The notes: a model not told the origin generated them from the sequence alone. Positions 7,894 through 17,715 are shown, counted from the stretch's first letter. The stretch is DNA of 64,000 nt from an uncultured Verrucomicrobiota bacterium (GCA_902591645.1 CACJBM010000003.1:1-64000); one strand, 5' to 3'. A program made the numbers and translations.

Positions 7894-9615
7894 GTGTCAC
7901 TGCAAAACACGGATAAACTTGATGCTCGTAAGTGGATCCTCCCGGATCGGACTACTGCTGGTATTTCAAGTAGTGACATACCTTCTGTAATTAAGGACAT
8001 TTTGAATGTCCGTGGTATCAATTCAATCAATGAGAGCCAAACATATCTGAACCCAAAATTGAATACGCTCAGTGACCCCTTTGAGATACCAAACATGGAT
8101 GCGGCCGTTGATCGTGTTCTTCAAGCAATAGACAACAAAGAGTCCATTGTCATTTACGGAGATTACGATGTTGATGGAGTCACTTCTTTGACCCTTCTCA
8201 ATAAAATTCTATCAGCTTATGGGAACGAATCGATGCCTTTCTTGCCTCATAGAATCGAAGAGGGCTATGGGCTTTCTGTAAATGCATTGACCCGTTGTCT
8301 GGATGAATTTTCACCGTCTTTAATCATAGCCGTCGACTGCGGAACAACATCAAATAAAGAAATTACGTGGCTCAATGAAAAGAACGTTGAAACTGTTATT
8401 TTAGACCACCATGAAGCTTCGCCCGAGGGCATGCCTGATTGTTGTGCTCTGGTCAACCCTAAGGCCACTAGGAATCTTTCAGACTATAGTTATGATTATC
8501 TTTGTAGTGTTGGCATAGTATTTAAACTTGCCCACGCTCTCTTAAAGCGTCGGCCATTAGCGGAATTTGATTTGCGAGAATTTCTTGATCTGGTCGCTGT
8601 TGGAACGGTATCAGATCTGGTCCCATTAATTGATGAAAACCGTGCCCTGGTGAAACACGGGTTAGTTGAACTGGGTAGAACCAAAAATGCTGGGCTCGCT
8701 GCACTCATCGAATTAGCTAATATTCGACCCCCTTACAGTGCAATGGACATTGGTTTCCGTATCGGGCCACGCATAAATGCGGCAGGAAGAATCGATACTG
8801 CGGGAAAGGCTCTTGAATTACTACTGTGCGTTGACTCGGCTAAAGCTATGAGAATGGCTGACACATTGGAGGAACGAAATCGTCAAAGACAGGATCTGGA
8901 GCGGAGAACCACTGCAGAAGCCTTTGAAATGATTGATAGTGGTCAGTTTGGAACAAAGAATATGGGGATTGTTTTAGGAAAACAAGGATGGCACCCTGGC
9001 GTCGTTGGTATCGTCGCATCTCGCATTTCCAAGAAAATTCATCGCCCTGTATTTGTTGTTGCCATTGATAAAGATGGGATAGGAAAGGGAAGCGGCAGGA
9101 GCATTGAAGGAATTTCATTAATCGATGTCATCAATGATGGTCGTCATTTCCTTATATCTGGTGGTGGTCATCAAATGGCGGCAGGGATTTCAATTCATGA
9201 GGATCAAATAAATGCATTCCATGACCATCTTTGTGCTCATGTTTCTGCAAACAGTAATCAGGATTGCCTTACCCCAAAACTGAGATTGGACGCCGAATGT
9301 CCTCTCAGTGAATTGCATCTGAATTTACTCGACCATTACTTAAAGCTTGAACCCTTTGGGTCCAAAAATCCTGAGCCTTTGCTATTCTGCCGTGGAGTTA
9401 CTCCAACCTCAGAACCAAGAATTCTTAAGGAAAAACATATAAGAATCACCCTGCGTCAGCGTGAATCTATTTGTGATGCTATTTATTTTAATGGAACTGA
9501 CTATGAACTTCCTAAGCCTCCCTGGGACATTGCTTTCACGGTTCTTAGAAATGATTTTAGAGGAAAGGTCAGTATACAAATGAATATTAAAGCCATCCGT
9601 TCGGCCATTAGCTAA
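7894..9615 (+). CDS. recJ: Single-stranded-DNA-specific 5'-3' exonuclease RecJ
   Basis: 573 residues from a GTG start. DHH-family phosphoesterase: motif I VIYGDYDVDGVTS, motif II with IIAVDCG, the DHH motif in VILDHHEAS, and the DHHA1 glycine-rich end SGGGHQMAAGISI. The C-terminal OB-like domain is present (about 460-573) and the length matches standard RecJ. It degrades single-stranded DNA 5' to 3' in RecF-pathway recombination, mismatch repair and base-excision repair. It ends 8 bp before recG, so the two recombination genes probably form an operon. The GTG start is chosen because it gives a normal N terminus; no clear ribosome-binding site is visible. Confidence 0.95.
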   Translation: MSLQNTDKLDARKWILPDRTTAGISSSDIPSVIKDILNVRGINSINESQTYLNPKLNTLSDPFEIPNMDAAVDRVLQAIDNKESIVIYGDYDVDGVTSLTLLNKILSAYGNESMPFLPHRIEEGYGLSVNALTRCLDEFSPSLIIAVDCGTTSNKEITWLNEKNVETVILDHHEASPEGMPDCCALVNPKATRNLSDYSYDYLCSVGIVFKLAHALLKRRPLAEFDLREFLDLVAVGTVSDLVPLIDENRALVKHGLVELGRTKNAGLAALIELANIRPPYSAMDIGFRIGPRINAAGRIDTAGKALELLLCVDSAKAMRMADTLEERNRQRQDLERRTTAEAFEMIDSGQFGTKNMGIVLGKQGWHPGVVGIVASRISKKIHRPVFVVAIDKDGIGKGSGRSIEGISLIDVINDGRHFLISGGGHQMAAGISIHEDQINAFHDHLCAHVSANSNQDCLTPKLRLDAECPLSELHLNLLDHYLKLEPFGSKNPEPLLFCRGVTPTSEPRILKEKHIRITLRQRESICDAIYFNGTDYELPKPPWDIAFTVLRNDFRGKVSIQMNIKAIRSAIS

Positions 9616-9623
9616 ATCACTGC

Positions 9624-11684
9624 ATGTCTTTCACCGCGGAAACTTCTATCGATGAAATAGCTTCACTGGATAAAAAGCTCCTTAAGAATCTTACAAAGAT
9701 TGGCTATGCGAAAGTACATGATCTCCTTTCACATTATCCAAAAAGGCACGAAAACCGTGAGCAGTTCAATGAATTTCCTTATGAGCCTACTGAATCACCA
9801 ATATGCTTTAAGGGTGAGGTCATTGATTCTTCGAAAAAGTTTTATGGAAGGCGCCGCTTTTTTGAGGCTCTAATAAGTGACTCAGAAGGGGCAGGTATAA
9901 ATCAAATCACGTTACGTTGGTTTAACATGGTTTTCATTCATAAGATGATCATGGTCGGTCACAAGGTTATAGTTTACGGAAAAGTTAAAAAAAGCGGTAA
10001 GCGTTTAATAATTGATCATCCGGAATTTGAAATTGTTGATGCCGACAACACGAACTCAGGCATTCATCTTGACCGCATTACGCCTATATATCCACTCTCA
10101 AGCGGTATTAGCCAAAGGCCATTGCGTGAAGTTCTTTTCAACATTATTGAAAATTTGGAGGAGGGTGGTTTTCCCGAAATATTACCCCCCAATGACTTTG
10201 TAGAAATTTCTAGAATTAAAGCACTTCGTGCCATTCACTTCCCAGCCTCAGACAAAGAACTGGCAGCCGCTAGGCGGGCATTAGCTTGTGAGGAATTTTT
10301 TATTTTGCAGCTCAATGTTGCATACAGAAAAGCACAGCATAATGCGTTACCCGGGTCGGCAAATTGTGGCCCTGGGAAATTGCTATCAAAATTACTTTCC
10401 TCACTGCCCTTTGAGATGACTTCCGCACAGTCTCGTTGCGTAGATGAAATACGCTCTGATCTAGCTTCACCAAAACCAATGAACAGGCTCCTCCAGGGAG
10501 ACGTTGGATCCGGAAAAACTCTTGTAGCAGTTTGTGCTATTTTACTTGCCGTAGAAGCGGGTTCTGAGGCTGCTCTCATGGCTCCAACCCAAATATTGGC
10601 CGAACAACATCATGTTGTACTTTCTCAATGGTTGGAACCCCTTGGAATCAAGGTTGGTTTATGTACTGCAAAAAAGAAAACAGGCTCTGACTTGCCTCTT
10701 TTTGAACAAAACTCGCCTGGCGTTATTGTCGGCACTCATGCCCTTTTATATGACTCATCAGATAACAAAAACCTCGGTCTTATAGTCATTGATGAGCAGC
10801 ACAAATTTGGAGTGAGCCAGCGACAAAAATTAATTAATAAAGGGGCCTGCCCTGATGTCCTTGTAATGACGGCTACCCCAATTCCCCGCACCCTAACGCT
10901 CACTGTATACGGCGATTTGGATGTTTCTGTCATAGATGAACTACCGCCCGGAAGAGGGAAAATTAATACACATGTCCGACAATCAAAGAAGCATCTCTCC
11001 GATTCTATTAAGTTCCTGAAAACCAAACTCAGCGAAGGGCGGCAAGCCTATATCGTTTATCCTCTAATAGAGGATTCAGAAAAAATTAAAGTTGGCTCTG
11101 TCGAGGGTGAATTCCAGCAGTGGTCAGAAAACTTATCACCTTTTAAATGTGAGTTATTACATGGCAGAATTCCTCCGGAAGAAAAAGATTCTATCATGGA
11201 TCGTTTTAGGAGCGGATCAATCCATGTTCTCATTTCCACTACCGTAATCGAAGTGGGCGTTGACGTTCCCAATGCCACAATTATGTATGTATTTGATGCT
11301 GAAAGATTTGGATTGGCCCAACTTCATCAACTCAGGGGCAGGATCGGGAGAGGGAAGCACAACAGTTATTGTGTGCTCATGACAGGAAAAGTTACCGACG
11401 ACTCAAAAGCAAAGCTCAAGGCCCTTGAAGAAAGCTCGGACGGATTTGTCATTGCTGAAGCAGATCTTAAACTCCGAGGACCAGGAGAATTGCTCGGCAA
11501 GGCACAGAGCGGTATTGATAGACTCAAGCTAGGTGATCTGATTACGGAAACGGAACTGGTGAAACAAGCCCGGTCCCTTTCTTCTGCATTAATCAAGTTA
11601 GATCCTAATATAGAAAACCCTGAAAATCTTCATTTGAAGTCCCTAATTATGTACGACGGTGATAATGATGGGGTTGTGGCTTAG
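9624..11684 (+). CDS. recG: ATP-dependent DNA helicase RecG
   Basis: 686 residues. The N-terminal wedge/OB domain (about 1-200) is followed by an SF2 helicase core: Walker A GDVGSGKTLVA, the DExH-box variant IDEQHKFGVSQRQKL diagnostic of RecG, motif III VMTATPIPRTL, and a C-terminal helicase half with TTVIEVGVDVPNA and QLRGRIGRG. Branch-migrates Holliday junctions and reverses stalled forks in the cytoplasm. Length and motif order are normal. Located 8 bp after recJ. Confidence 0.96.
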   Translation: MSFTAETSIDEIASLDKKLLKNLTKIGYAKVHDLLSHYPKRHENREQFNEFPYEPTESPICFKGEVIDSSKKFYGRRRFFEALISDSEGAGINQITLRWFNMVFIHKMIMVGHKVIVYGKVKKSGKRLIIDHPEFEIVDADNTNSGIHLDRITPIYPLSSGISQRPLREVLFNIIENLEEGGFPEILPPNDFVEISRIKALRAIHFPASDKELAAARRALACEEFFILQLNVAYRKAQHNALPGSANCGPGKLLSKLLSSLPFEMTSAQSRCVDEIRSDLASPKPMNRLLQGDVGSGKTLVAVCAILLAVEAGSEAALMAPTQILAEQHHVVLSQWLEPLGIKVGLCTAKKKTGSDLPLFEQNSPGVIVGTHALLYDSSDNKNLGLIVIDEQHKFGVSQRQKLINKGACPDVLVMTATPIPRTLTLTVYGDLDVSVIDELPPGRGKINTHVRQSKKHLSDSIKFLKTKLSEGRQAYIVYPLIEDSEKIKVGSVEGEFQQWSENLSPFKCELLHGRIPPEEKDSIMDRFRSGSIHVLISTTVIEVGVDVPNATIMYVFDAERFGLAQLHQLRGRIGRGKHNSYCVLMTGKVTDDSKAKLKALEESSDGFVIAEADLKLRGPGELLGKAQSGIDRLKLGDLITETELVKQARSLSSALIKLDPNIENPENLHLKSLIMYDGDNDGVVA

Positions 11685-11719
11685 CAGGTTTTTGGTTTGA
11701 TGATTTAAATTATTCGAGC

Positions 11720-11738
11720 GATATTGATAATCATTATC
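11720..11738 (+). promoter_or_regulatory. Fur box upstream of the imelysin gene
   Basis: The 19-bp sequence GATATTGATAATCATTATC matches the classical Fur consensus GATAATGATAATCATTATC at 18 of 19 positions. It sits immediately before the ATG at 11739 in the 54-bp gap after recG. Fur with ferrous iron would repress here, giving expression under iron starvation. The very close position to the start codon suggests either a very short leader or that Fur blocks early transcription. Confidence 0.8.
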
Positions 11739-12920
11739 ATGTTTATCGTATTGCGTTTCATTATTCTGGGTTTTACCGCCCTCTATTTGATTTCCTGTTC
11801 GTCGGACAAAACTGTTTCTCCCAAGTCCGAGCCTTTAGACCTCACTCAAATAGTTCAAACATATTCAGAAATAGTTTATGCCTCTTACCTAGATTCACAT
11901 AATGCTGCAACAGAGATGAGTGACTCAATAAATAAGTTTCTCGATTCTCCCTCCGAACAAGGTTTATCGGCCGCAAAAGAAAGCTGGATAAGCGCAAGGC
12001 TACCTTACCTACAAACGGAAGTTTACCGTTTTTATGGCGGCCCTATTGATGATGAAGATGGTCCCGAGGGGCTTCTCAATGCTTGGCCGATGGACGAATC
12101 TTACGTCGACTATGTCAAAGAAGTCCCCGAATCCGGTATCATCAATGATGCTAAATCTTATCCTGAAATCACCAAGGAGCTCTTGATAGGTTTAAACGAA
12201 AAGGATGGGGAGGAAAATATAAGCTGTGGTTATCATGCCATTGAATTTCTTCTCTGGGGTCAGGATTTTCAAGTTGACGGACCCGGTGACCGTCCACACA
12301 CAGATTACACAACGGCAGCCAATGCAGATCGCCGGAAAGCATTTCTTAAAATCACTGTTGCCCTATTATTGGAAAATCTCTCAAGTCTCATAAATGAATG
12401 GGCGCCATCTCAAGAAAACTATAGATCTTCTCTCGTTAAAGAAGATCCACTCGCAGCCATTCAAAAAATTCTATCGGGCATGACTCTGTTGAGCGGATTC
12501 GAGTTGGCTGGAGAAAGACTGTTGGTGGCATATGAATCAAGGGCTCAGGAAGATGAGCATTCTTGCTTCAGTGATACGACACATAATGATGCTATCTATG
12601 ATATTGTTGGCATCATTAATGTTTGGTCTGGATCCTATAAAGCCCTCAATGGCACTAAGATTGAAGGACCCGGAATCAATGCACTTGCTTCAAGTAAGGA
12701 TCCCGAACTTGCTTCCAAAATAAATAAATCACTAGCGGCAGCGCTAGAAAAATCCAAAGCGATTCCCACGCCATTCGATCAGGCTATCCTTGCAAAGGAC
12801 GGCTCTGAATCAAGAAAAGCGATTATCGATTTAATTGAAGAATTAGAAAATCTAGCAGATGGTTTTGTCAGGATTGCCAGTAATTCGGGCATTAATGTTT
12901 CTAAGGAACCAGAACCTTAA
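11739..12920 (+). CDS. Imelysin-family (M75) lipoprotein, iron-regulated
   Basis: 393 residues from the ATG at 11739. An earlier TTG at 11724 keeps the frame open but lies inside the Fur box. A lipoprotein signal ends in LISC, with the lipidated cysteine at residue 20. The imelysin GxHxxE signature is present as GYHAIEFLLWG (G164, H166, E169), and the helical body is typical of IrpA/ICMP proteins. Imelysins are surface or periplasmic proteins linked to iron uptake; the peptidase activity proposed for the founding member is not generally accepted. The gene is followed after 5 bp by a di-haem oxidoreductase, a widespread partnership, and both are probably under Fur control. Confidence 0.9.
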   Translation: MFIVLRFIILGFTALYLISCSSDKTVSPKSEPLDLTQIVQTYSEIVYASYLDSHNAATEMSDSINKFLDSPSEQGLSAAKESWISARLPYLQTEVYRFYGGPIDDEDGPEGLLNAWPMDESYVDYVKEVPESGIINDAKSYPEITKELLIGLNEKDGEENISCGYHAIEFLLWGQDFQVDGPGDRPHTDYTTAANADRRKAFLKITVALLLENLSSLINEWAPSQENYRSSLVKEDPLAAIQKILSGMTLLSGFELAGERLLVAYESRAQEDEHSCFSDTTHNDAIYDIVGIINVWSGSYKALNGTKIEGPGINALASSKDPELASKINKSLAAALEKSKAIPTPFDQAILAKDGSESRKAIIDLIEELENLADGFVRIASNSGINVSKEPEP

Positions 12921-12925
12921 TTCCC

Positions 12926-14290
12926 GTGAATGCGTATAAGATAGTCTTATTTCTTTTTCTTGGTTTCTTCTCGGTATTCTCTCTTATCTTAAAGGCTGAA
13001 ACCGTTCTAAGCGGTGGAAGCACAACTGTTTTTCAAAAAGGCCCGAATGCCTTTGGGTTGCCTCTAGCAAACATCACCAGAATCAATCGCCGGGCCCACG
13101 TTGTTGGAAATTCGTTTTTTAATAAAAATTGGGTCTTCGCGCCGAGTTCCACAACTGCCCGTGATGGACTGGGGCCTCTCTATCATGCTCGATCGTGTTC
13201 CGGGTGTCATGTCCGTGATGGGCGTGGATCGCCACCACAGGATAATAAGTCAGGTGTTGGGCTCTTGTTTCGGTTAGATGTTCCAGGAATGGCCGGAGGA
13301 GATCCGAATTTCGGCCAACAACTCGCCGTTAATGCTGCGCCAGGTGTGAAGCCCGAAGGGAAAGTCGAAATCCAATACGAATTAATCAATGAAACCCTTT
13401 CTGACGGAGAAACGGTCTCTCTCAGAAGGCCCCAATACACTTTGATAACAAACCCAATTTATGGGCAACCTCACTCTCAGATTTTATTAAGTCCGAGATT
13501 GGCTCAACCCTTAGTGGGCTTGGGTTTGTTGGAAGCCATCGACGAAAAGACAATATTAAATCTGGCCGATCCTAGTGATAAAAATAAGGACGGCATATCA
13601 GGAAAAGTGAATTATATGCTGAACCAAGAAAGTGGAAAAACTGAACTTGGGAGATTTGGGTGGAAATCAAACCAACCAAGTTTGAGACTTCAAACTGCGA
13701 TCGCTTTTCTTCGGGACATGGGCATTACTAGTAGCATTCACCCAAAGGAGGACTTTGCTGGCAATCAAGATAAGATTATAAAAAGTGTTGGAAATACCCA
13801 AGGACCTGACATCGATGATTCAAAACTGGGTAGAGTTGTAACTTATCTTAAGACATTAGCTCCCCCAGCACAAAGGGACTCGGAAAATGAGCTGGTACAA
13901 AAGGGCGAAGAAATATTTGTCCAAATTGGGTGTGCGAAATGCCACGTCCAAACACTTAAAACTAGTTCTAATGCCTCGATTGAAGAATTAAAAAATCAAA
14001 CCATCAGACCCTATACGGATTTGCTTTTACATGACATGGGAATCGGTTTGTCTGATGAAATAGACAAAGCTCAGGTTTCAGGAAAGGAGTGGAGGACCCC
14101 TCCTCTTTGGGGAATAGGACTCACGAAAATTGTGAATGGAAATGTTTTTTTTCTGCATGATGGCAGAGCCAGGAATCTAGAAGAGGCGATTATGTGGCAT
14201 GGTGGGGAGGGTCTTTCTTCCAAAAAAGCATACTCGAGTCTTTCTAAAAAGGAGCGTTCCTTGGTTCTAAATTTCCTTCGATCTCTTTAA
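12926..14290 (+). CDS. Di-haem c-type oxidoreductase (DUF1111/DHOR family)
   Basis: 454 residues from a GTG start, with a signal peptide (about 1-24). Two haem-c attachment motifs are visible: CSGCH at residues 91-95 and CAKCH at 336-340. HARSCSGCHVRDGRGSPP near the first and WRTPPLWGIGL plus FLHDGRARNLEEAI near the C terminus are characteristic of the di-haem oxidoreductase, putative peroxidase family. An EF-hand-like loop DPSDKNKDGISG lies near residue 216. Periplasmic electron-transfer protein. It follows the imelysin gene by 5 bp and shares its Fur-controlled promoter, pointing to a role in iron acquisition, perhaps redox release of iron (inference). Confidence 0.9.
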   Translation: MNAYKIVLFLFLGFFSVFSLILKAETVLSGGSTTVFQKGPNAFGLPLANITRINRRAHVVGNSFFNKNWVFAPSSTTARDGLGPLYHARSCSGCHVRDGRGSPPQDNKSGVGLLFRLDVPGMAGGDPNFGQQLAVNAAPGVKPEGKVEIQYELINETLSDGETVSLRRPQYTLITNPIYGQPHSQILLSPRLAQPLVGLGLLEAIDEKTILNLADPSDKNKDGISGKVNYMLNQESGKTELGRFGWKSNQPSLRLQTAIAFLRDMGITSSIHPKEDFAGNQDKIIKSVGNTQGPDIDDSKLGRVVTYLKTLAPPAQRDSENELVQKGEEIFVQIGCAKCHVQTLKTSSNASIEELKNQTIRPYTDLLLHDMGIGLSDEIDKAQVSGKEWRTPPLWGIGLTKIVNGNVFFLHDGRARNLEEAIMWHGGEGLSSKKAYSSLSKKERSLVLNFLRSL

Positions 14291-14291
14291 C

Positions 14292-14330
14292 CTAATTTGG
14301 ATAACCGCTAATTGGCTAATCCTAAATTAG
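14292..14330. terminator. Possible bidirectional hairpin between convergent genes
   Basis: CTAATTTGGAT (14292-14302) pairs with ATCCTAAATTAG (14319-14330) with one bulged A, around a 16-nt loop. It lies where the di-haem oxidoreductase gene and the pyruvate dehydrogenase operon converge and overlaps the pdhC stop codon. No strong U-tract follows on either strand, so termination is only suggested by position. Confidence 0.35.
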
Positions 14331-15569
14331 CATGCTAGCCGGATTTTCGATGCGCCTTTTTAGCTCCGCGAGATACTTTGCACCTATCGCGCCATCAACC
14401 ACCCTATGATCGCAACTCATCCCGACTTTCATCCGCAGACCAGCTACAAGGTTCCCTTCGTCATCAACGACCGGCATGCTTTTGATGCTGCCAATAGAAA
14501 GGATCGCGGCTTGAGGAGGATTAATAATAGCATCAAAGCTATCAATTCCATAAGCTCCTAAGGTAGAAACAGTTATGGTTCCTCCGGAAAATTCATCAGG
14601 GGAAAGTTTTTTGGCACGTGCCCTCTGAGCCAAATCTTTTACTGCCAAACTAATTTCGAGGAGACTCTTTTGTTGAGCATCAGGTATTACGGGCGTGACT
14701 AATCCATCTTCCACCGCAATCGCCACAGAAAGATTAACGGATCCATACTGGATAATGGAGTCCCCATCAAAGGAAGAATTAACTTCAGGCACAGAGGCCG
14801 CAGCATTTGCGACCGCTTTGAGAATGAAATCATTTACTGTGAACTTATTGTCTCCTTCTTCTGCGGCAGAATTTGCTTGTTTCCTAAGGTTCATTAGGGG
14901 CGCGGCATCAAACTCAACGTTGAGATAAAAATGGGGAATCTGAGTTTTAGATTCGAGTAATCGTTGGGCAATAATATTGCGCATTCCTGTAAGAGGAATC
15001 CTTTGGTCTTCACTTGTTAAGGGTTGTGATCTTTGAGGGGTCGATACGGTCGGTGAACCTGCTGAGGCTTTATGATTGTCTAAATCCTTTTTTACAATCC
15101 TACCGCCCGGCCCCGTACCTTTCACTTCAGATAGATTAATGCCTTTAGAGTTGGCTATTTTTTTTGCCAAGGGAGAGGCTTTGATTCTTTCATCACTTGC
15201 CGCGGGCGCAGGGTTATTTTCAGGAGTTTTGCTGGTGGCTTCCTGATTTTGTACTTCTTTGTCTTCTTCTGGTTTTTCAGGCTCAGGACCTGATGCCGCG
15301 AGAGCAGCTGACTTATCAGGAACCTCTTCACCTTCTTGTACAATTACAGCTAAAACTTCACCGAGTGGAGCTGTGGTTCCTTCCTCTGCATAAATAGCTC
15401 CAATTATGCCTTCATCAAAAGCAACCATTTCCATCGTAGCTTTATCGGTCTCGATTTCGGCTATGGGATCCGATACATCGACTTTATCACCGACCTTAAC
15501 GAGCCACTTCACAACAGTACCTTCGGTCATTGTATCACTCAGTTGAGGCATTTGAACAAAATCGGGCAT
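14322..15569 (-). CDS. pdhC: Pyruvate dehydrogenase E2, dihydrolipoamide acetyltransferase
   Basis: 415 residues. One N-terminal lipoyl domain (about 1-77) with the lipoylated lysine in EIETDKATMEM (K43), a Glu/Pro/Ala-rich linker, a peripheral subunit-binding domain (about 128-165; ASPLAKKIA, GTGPGGRIVKKDL), and a catalytic acyltransferase domain whose conserved DHRVVDGAIGAKYL lies near the C terminus. Transfers the acetyl group from lipoyl to CoA as the core of the pyruvate dehydrogenase complex. Third gene of the E1 alpha-E1 beta-E2 operon; the E3 gene is not in the window. The single lipoyl domain is at the short end for bacterial E2. Confidence 0.95.
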   Translation of the reverse strand: MPDFVQMPQLSDTMTEGTVVKWLVKVGDKVDVSDPIAEIETDKATMEMVAFDEGIIGAIYAEEGTTAPLGEVLAVIVQEGEEVPDKSAALAASGPEPEKPEEDKEVQNQEATSKTPENNPAPAASDERIKASPLAKKIANSKGINLSEVKGTGPGGRIVKKDLDNHKASAGSPTVSTPQRSQPLTSEDQRIPLTGMRNIIAQRLLESKTQIPHFYLNVEFDAAPLMNLRKQANSAAEEGDNKFTVNDFILKAVANAAASVPEVNSSFDGDSIIQYGSVNLSVAIAVEDGLVTPVIPDAQQKSLLEISLAVKDLAQRARAKKLSPDEFSGGTITVSTLGAYGIDSFDAIINPPQAAILSIGSIKSMPVVDDEGNLVAGLRMKVGMSCDHRVVDGAIGAKYLAELKRRIENPASMLI

Positions 15570-15598
15570 CTTATTGTCGTTTAGTATTTTCTGTAGTT

Positions 15599-16582
15599 TT
15601 AGCCGAGCTTCTGAACCATATCAACGACTCGGCTAACATTTGGGATTTGTTCTTTCTCAAGAGGTGGGCTGTAAATTGCTGGAGCATCAATTGAGGTCAC
15701 TCTTAAAACGGGAGCATCTAAACTATCAAATGCCTTTTCCTGAATGGTTGCTGCAATTTGTGAACTGACGCCACAGAACGGTTTGTTTTCGTCAATCAAT
15801 ACGGCCCGGTTAGTTTTTTCCACAGACTTTAATATTGTTTCTTCGTCGAGGGGTCTAATTGAACGCAAATCGACTACCTCTGCATTAATGCCTTTCTCCT
15901 CACCTAATTGTTTTGCTGCCTCAAGAGCAACAATAACTGAACGACCATGAGCAATTAAGCTAACATCTGTTCCCTGTTTCTTAACTTCTGCGGAGCCAAT
16001 TGGTACCGTGAACTCTTCGTCTGACAAATCCGAAGCAGCGGCAGGGTCTCCATAAAGTATTGTGTTTTCCATCACATAGACCGGATCATTGTCCCGGATC
16101 GCCGATTTCATTAGACCATACGCATCATGGGCTGTTGCCGGAGCAACAACTTTAAGGCCTGGCACGTTAGCAAATAAATTTTCAGGTGTATGGGAATGTG
16201 TTGCGCCAACACTCGTGCCGCCATTCGCAGGCCCTCTGACAACTATTGGACAATTTATTGAACCGCCGGACATGTATCGAACGCACGCGGCGTTGTTAAT
16301 CATTTGGTCCAAAGCAACGTATGCAAAACTAAAAAACATTAGTTCCATCACGGGTCGAACTCCGAGCATTGAAGCTCCTATTCCCATTCCTATAAATCCA
16401 GCTTCTGATATGGGTGTATCAACTACTCTCTTATCCCCCCATTTTTTCCATAATCCCTCAGTGACTTTATAAGCACCGTTATATTCTGCCACTTCTTCAC
16501 CAATAATGACGACCTTATCGTCATTGGCTAGCTCTTCATCGAGTGCCCTGTTAAGTGCTTGGCGGTATAATGTTAAAGCCAT
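15599..16582 (-). CDS. pdhB: Pyruvate dehydrogenase E1 component, beta subunit
   Basis: 327 residues. Transketolase-like pyrimidine-binding domain (IIGEEVAEYNGAYKVTEGL; the E of GEEV contacts the ThDP aminopyrimidine) followed by a transketolase C-terminal domain (LIAHGRSVIVALEAA, VVDLRSIRPLDEETI). Full length for the alpha2-beta2 type E1. Together with pdhA it decarboxylates pyruvate and acetylates the E2 lipoyl arm. It starts 45 bp after pdhA and ends 29 bp before pdhC in one leftward operon. A branched-chain or acetoin E1 is the main alternative, but the set of three genes and the alpha subunit sequence fit pyruvate. Confidence 0.94.
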   Translation of the reverse strand: MALTLYRQALNRALDEELANDDKVVIIGEEVAEYNGAYKVTEGLWKKWGDKRVVDTPISEAGFIGMGIGASMLGVRPVMELMFFSFAYVALDQMINNAACVRYMSGGSINCPIVVRGPANGGTSVGATHSHTPENLFANVPGLKVVAPATAHDAYGLMKSAIRDNDPVYVMENTILYGDPAAASDLSDEEFTVPIGSAEVKKQGTDVSLIAHGRSVIVALEAAKQLGEEKGINAEVVDLRSIRPLDEETILKSVEKTNRAVLIDENKPFCGVSSQIAATIQEKAFDSLDAPVLRVTSIDAPAIYSPPLEKEQIPNVSRVVDMVQKLG

Positions 16583-16627
16583 ATTATTCGTTTCTTTAAG
16601 CTAATTTGTTATCCAGCAAAAGGGGTT

Positions 16628-17701
16628 TTAGTCATGAAAAAAATGTTTTCCCTGTTTTCCTGATTCTGTTTGATTATCGACCTCGTAATAAACATCATCC
16701 GTGATTTCTGAAAGATCAGGAAAATCACTTTCTTCAGCAAAGGTCACTGAATCCTTAGCTTCGCTCTTGGCCGCATTATCTAATTCTTTATAGCCGCTCT
16801 CATCAATGACGCTCTCCTCAAAAAGGCGTTTTTTCCAAACGCTAATCGGGTCATAATTTTCTTTGTAATAATCTATCTCCTCTGGGGATCGGTATTTTTT
16901 AGCATTAGCATCTGCTACTGAATGTCCCTGGTAACGGTAAGTATCAAATTCTAATATCGTGGGTTGTGACTCGTTGTGAGCTCTGTCCATCGCTTCTTTG
17001 GTTTTGGCCCTCACTTCATAGATGTCATTACCTTTAGCAACATCCCACTCTATTCCATATGCATCTCCTCTCTGCGCTAAACAATTATTAAATGCTGAGG
17101 AACGTTTTTGGCTAGTTCCCATTGAATATCCATTATTTTCTATAATGTAAATTACTGGTAATTCCCACAACTGAGCTAAGTTAAGAGATTCATGAAAAGA
17201 TCCTTGATTAACGGCTCCATCTCCTAAGAAACATAGAGCGGCCCCTTTCTCTTCATTATATTTCAGCCCGTATGCTAATCCCAACCCGAGTGGAGTCTGC
17301 CCAGCTACAATGCCATGTCCGCCCCAATAATTTTTATCAGGAGCAAAAAAGTGCATCGATCCTCCCTTTCCCTTTGAGCAACCTGTTTTTTTTCCATAGA
17401 GCTCAGCCATACACTCATTCATAGACATTCCAACAGCTAGTGCGTGGCCGTGATCGCGATAGGCCGTGATCATGTGATCATTGTCACCACATAAAGATGC
17501 CGTGCCAACTGCGATTGATTCCTGACCAATGTACAGATGCAAAAATCCACCCATTTTACCTGCATTATAGTACTTTAAGGATGCTTCTTCAAAGCGCCTG
17601 ATACGTACCATTTGGCGTAAAAATTCTATCTTCTCTGTATCAGAAAGTGACTTATTCACTTCTTGTTCGCTATATTTATGGGACTCAATTTGTTCTAGCA
17701 T
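16628..17701 (-). CDS. pdhA: Pyruvate dehydrogenase E1 component, alpha subunit
   Basis: 357 residues from the ATG at 17701; a TTG at 17710 would add three residues. The ThDP-binding motif starts at GDGAVNQGSFHESLNLA and ends in IIENNGYSMGTS. YRDHGHALAVG and KGKGGSMHFF are typical of E1 alpha, and YRYQGHSVADANAKKYRS resembles the phosphorylation-loop region of pyruvate-specific enzymes. First enzyme of the pyruvate dehydrogenase complex in the cytoplasm. It begins about 15 bp after the upstream membrane-protein gene, so that gene may be part of the same transcript. Confidence 0.95.
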   Translation of the reverse strand: MLEQIESHKYSEQEVNKSLSDTEKIEFLRQMVRIRRFEEASLKYYNAGKMGGFLHLYIGQESIAVGTASLCGDNDHMITAYRDHGHALAVGMSMNECMAELYGKKTGCSKGKGGSMHFFAPDKNYWGGHGIVAGQTPLGLGLAYGLKYNEEKGAALCFLGDGAVNQGSFHESLNLAQLWELPVIYIIENNGYSMGTSQKRSSAFNNCLAQRGDAYGIEWDVAKGNDIYEVRAKTKEAMDRAHNESQPTILEFDTYRYQGHSVADANAKKYRSPEEIDYYKENYDPISVWKKRLFEESVIDESGYKELDNAAKSEAKDSVTFAEESDFPDLSEITDDVYYEVDNQTESGKQGKHFFHD

Positions 17702-17715
17702 AGTTTGCAAAGAAT

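Noticed and set aside
11724..11738. TTG at 11724 as start of the imelysin gene
   Set aside because: It lies within the Fur box and adds only an Ile run before a proper lipoprotein signal beginning at the ATG 11739.
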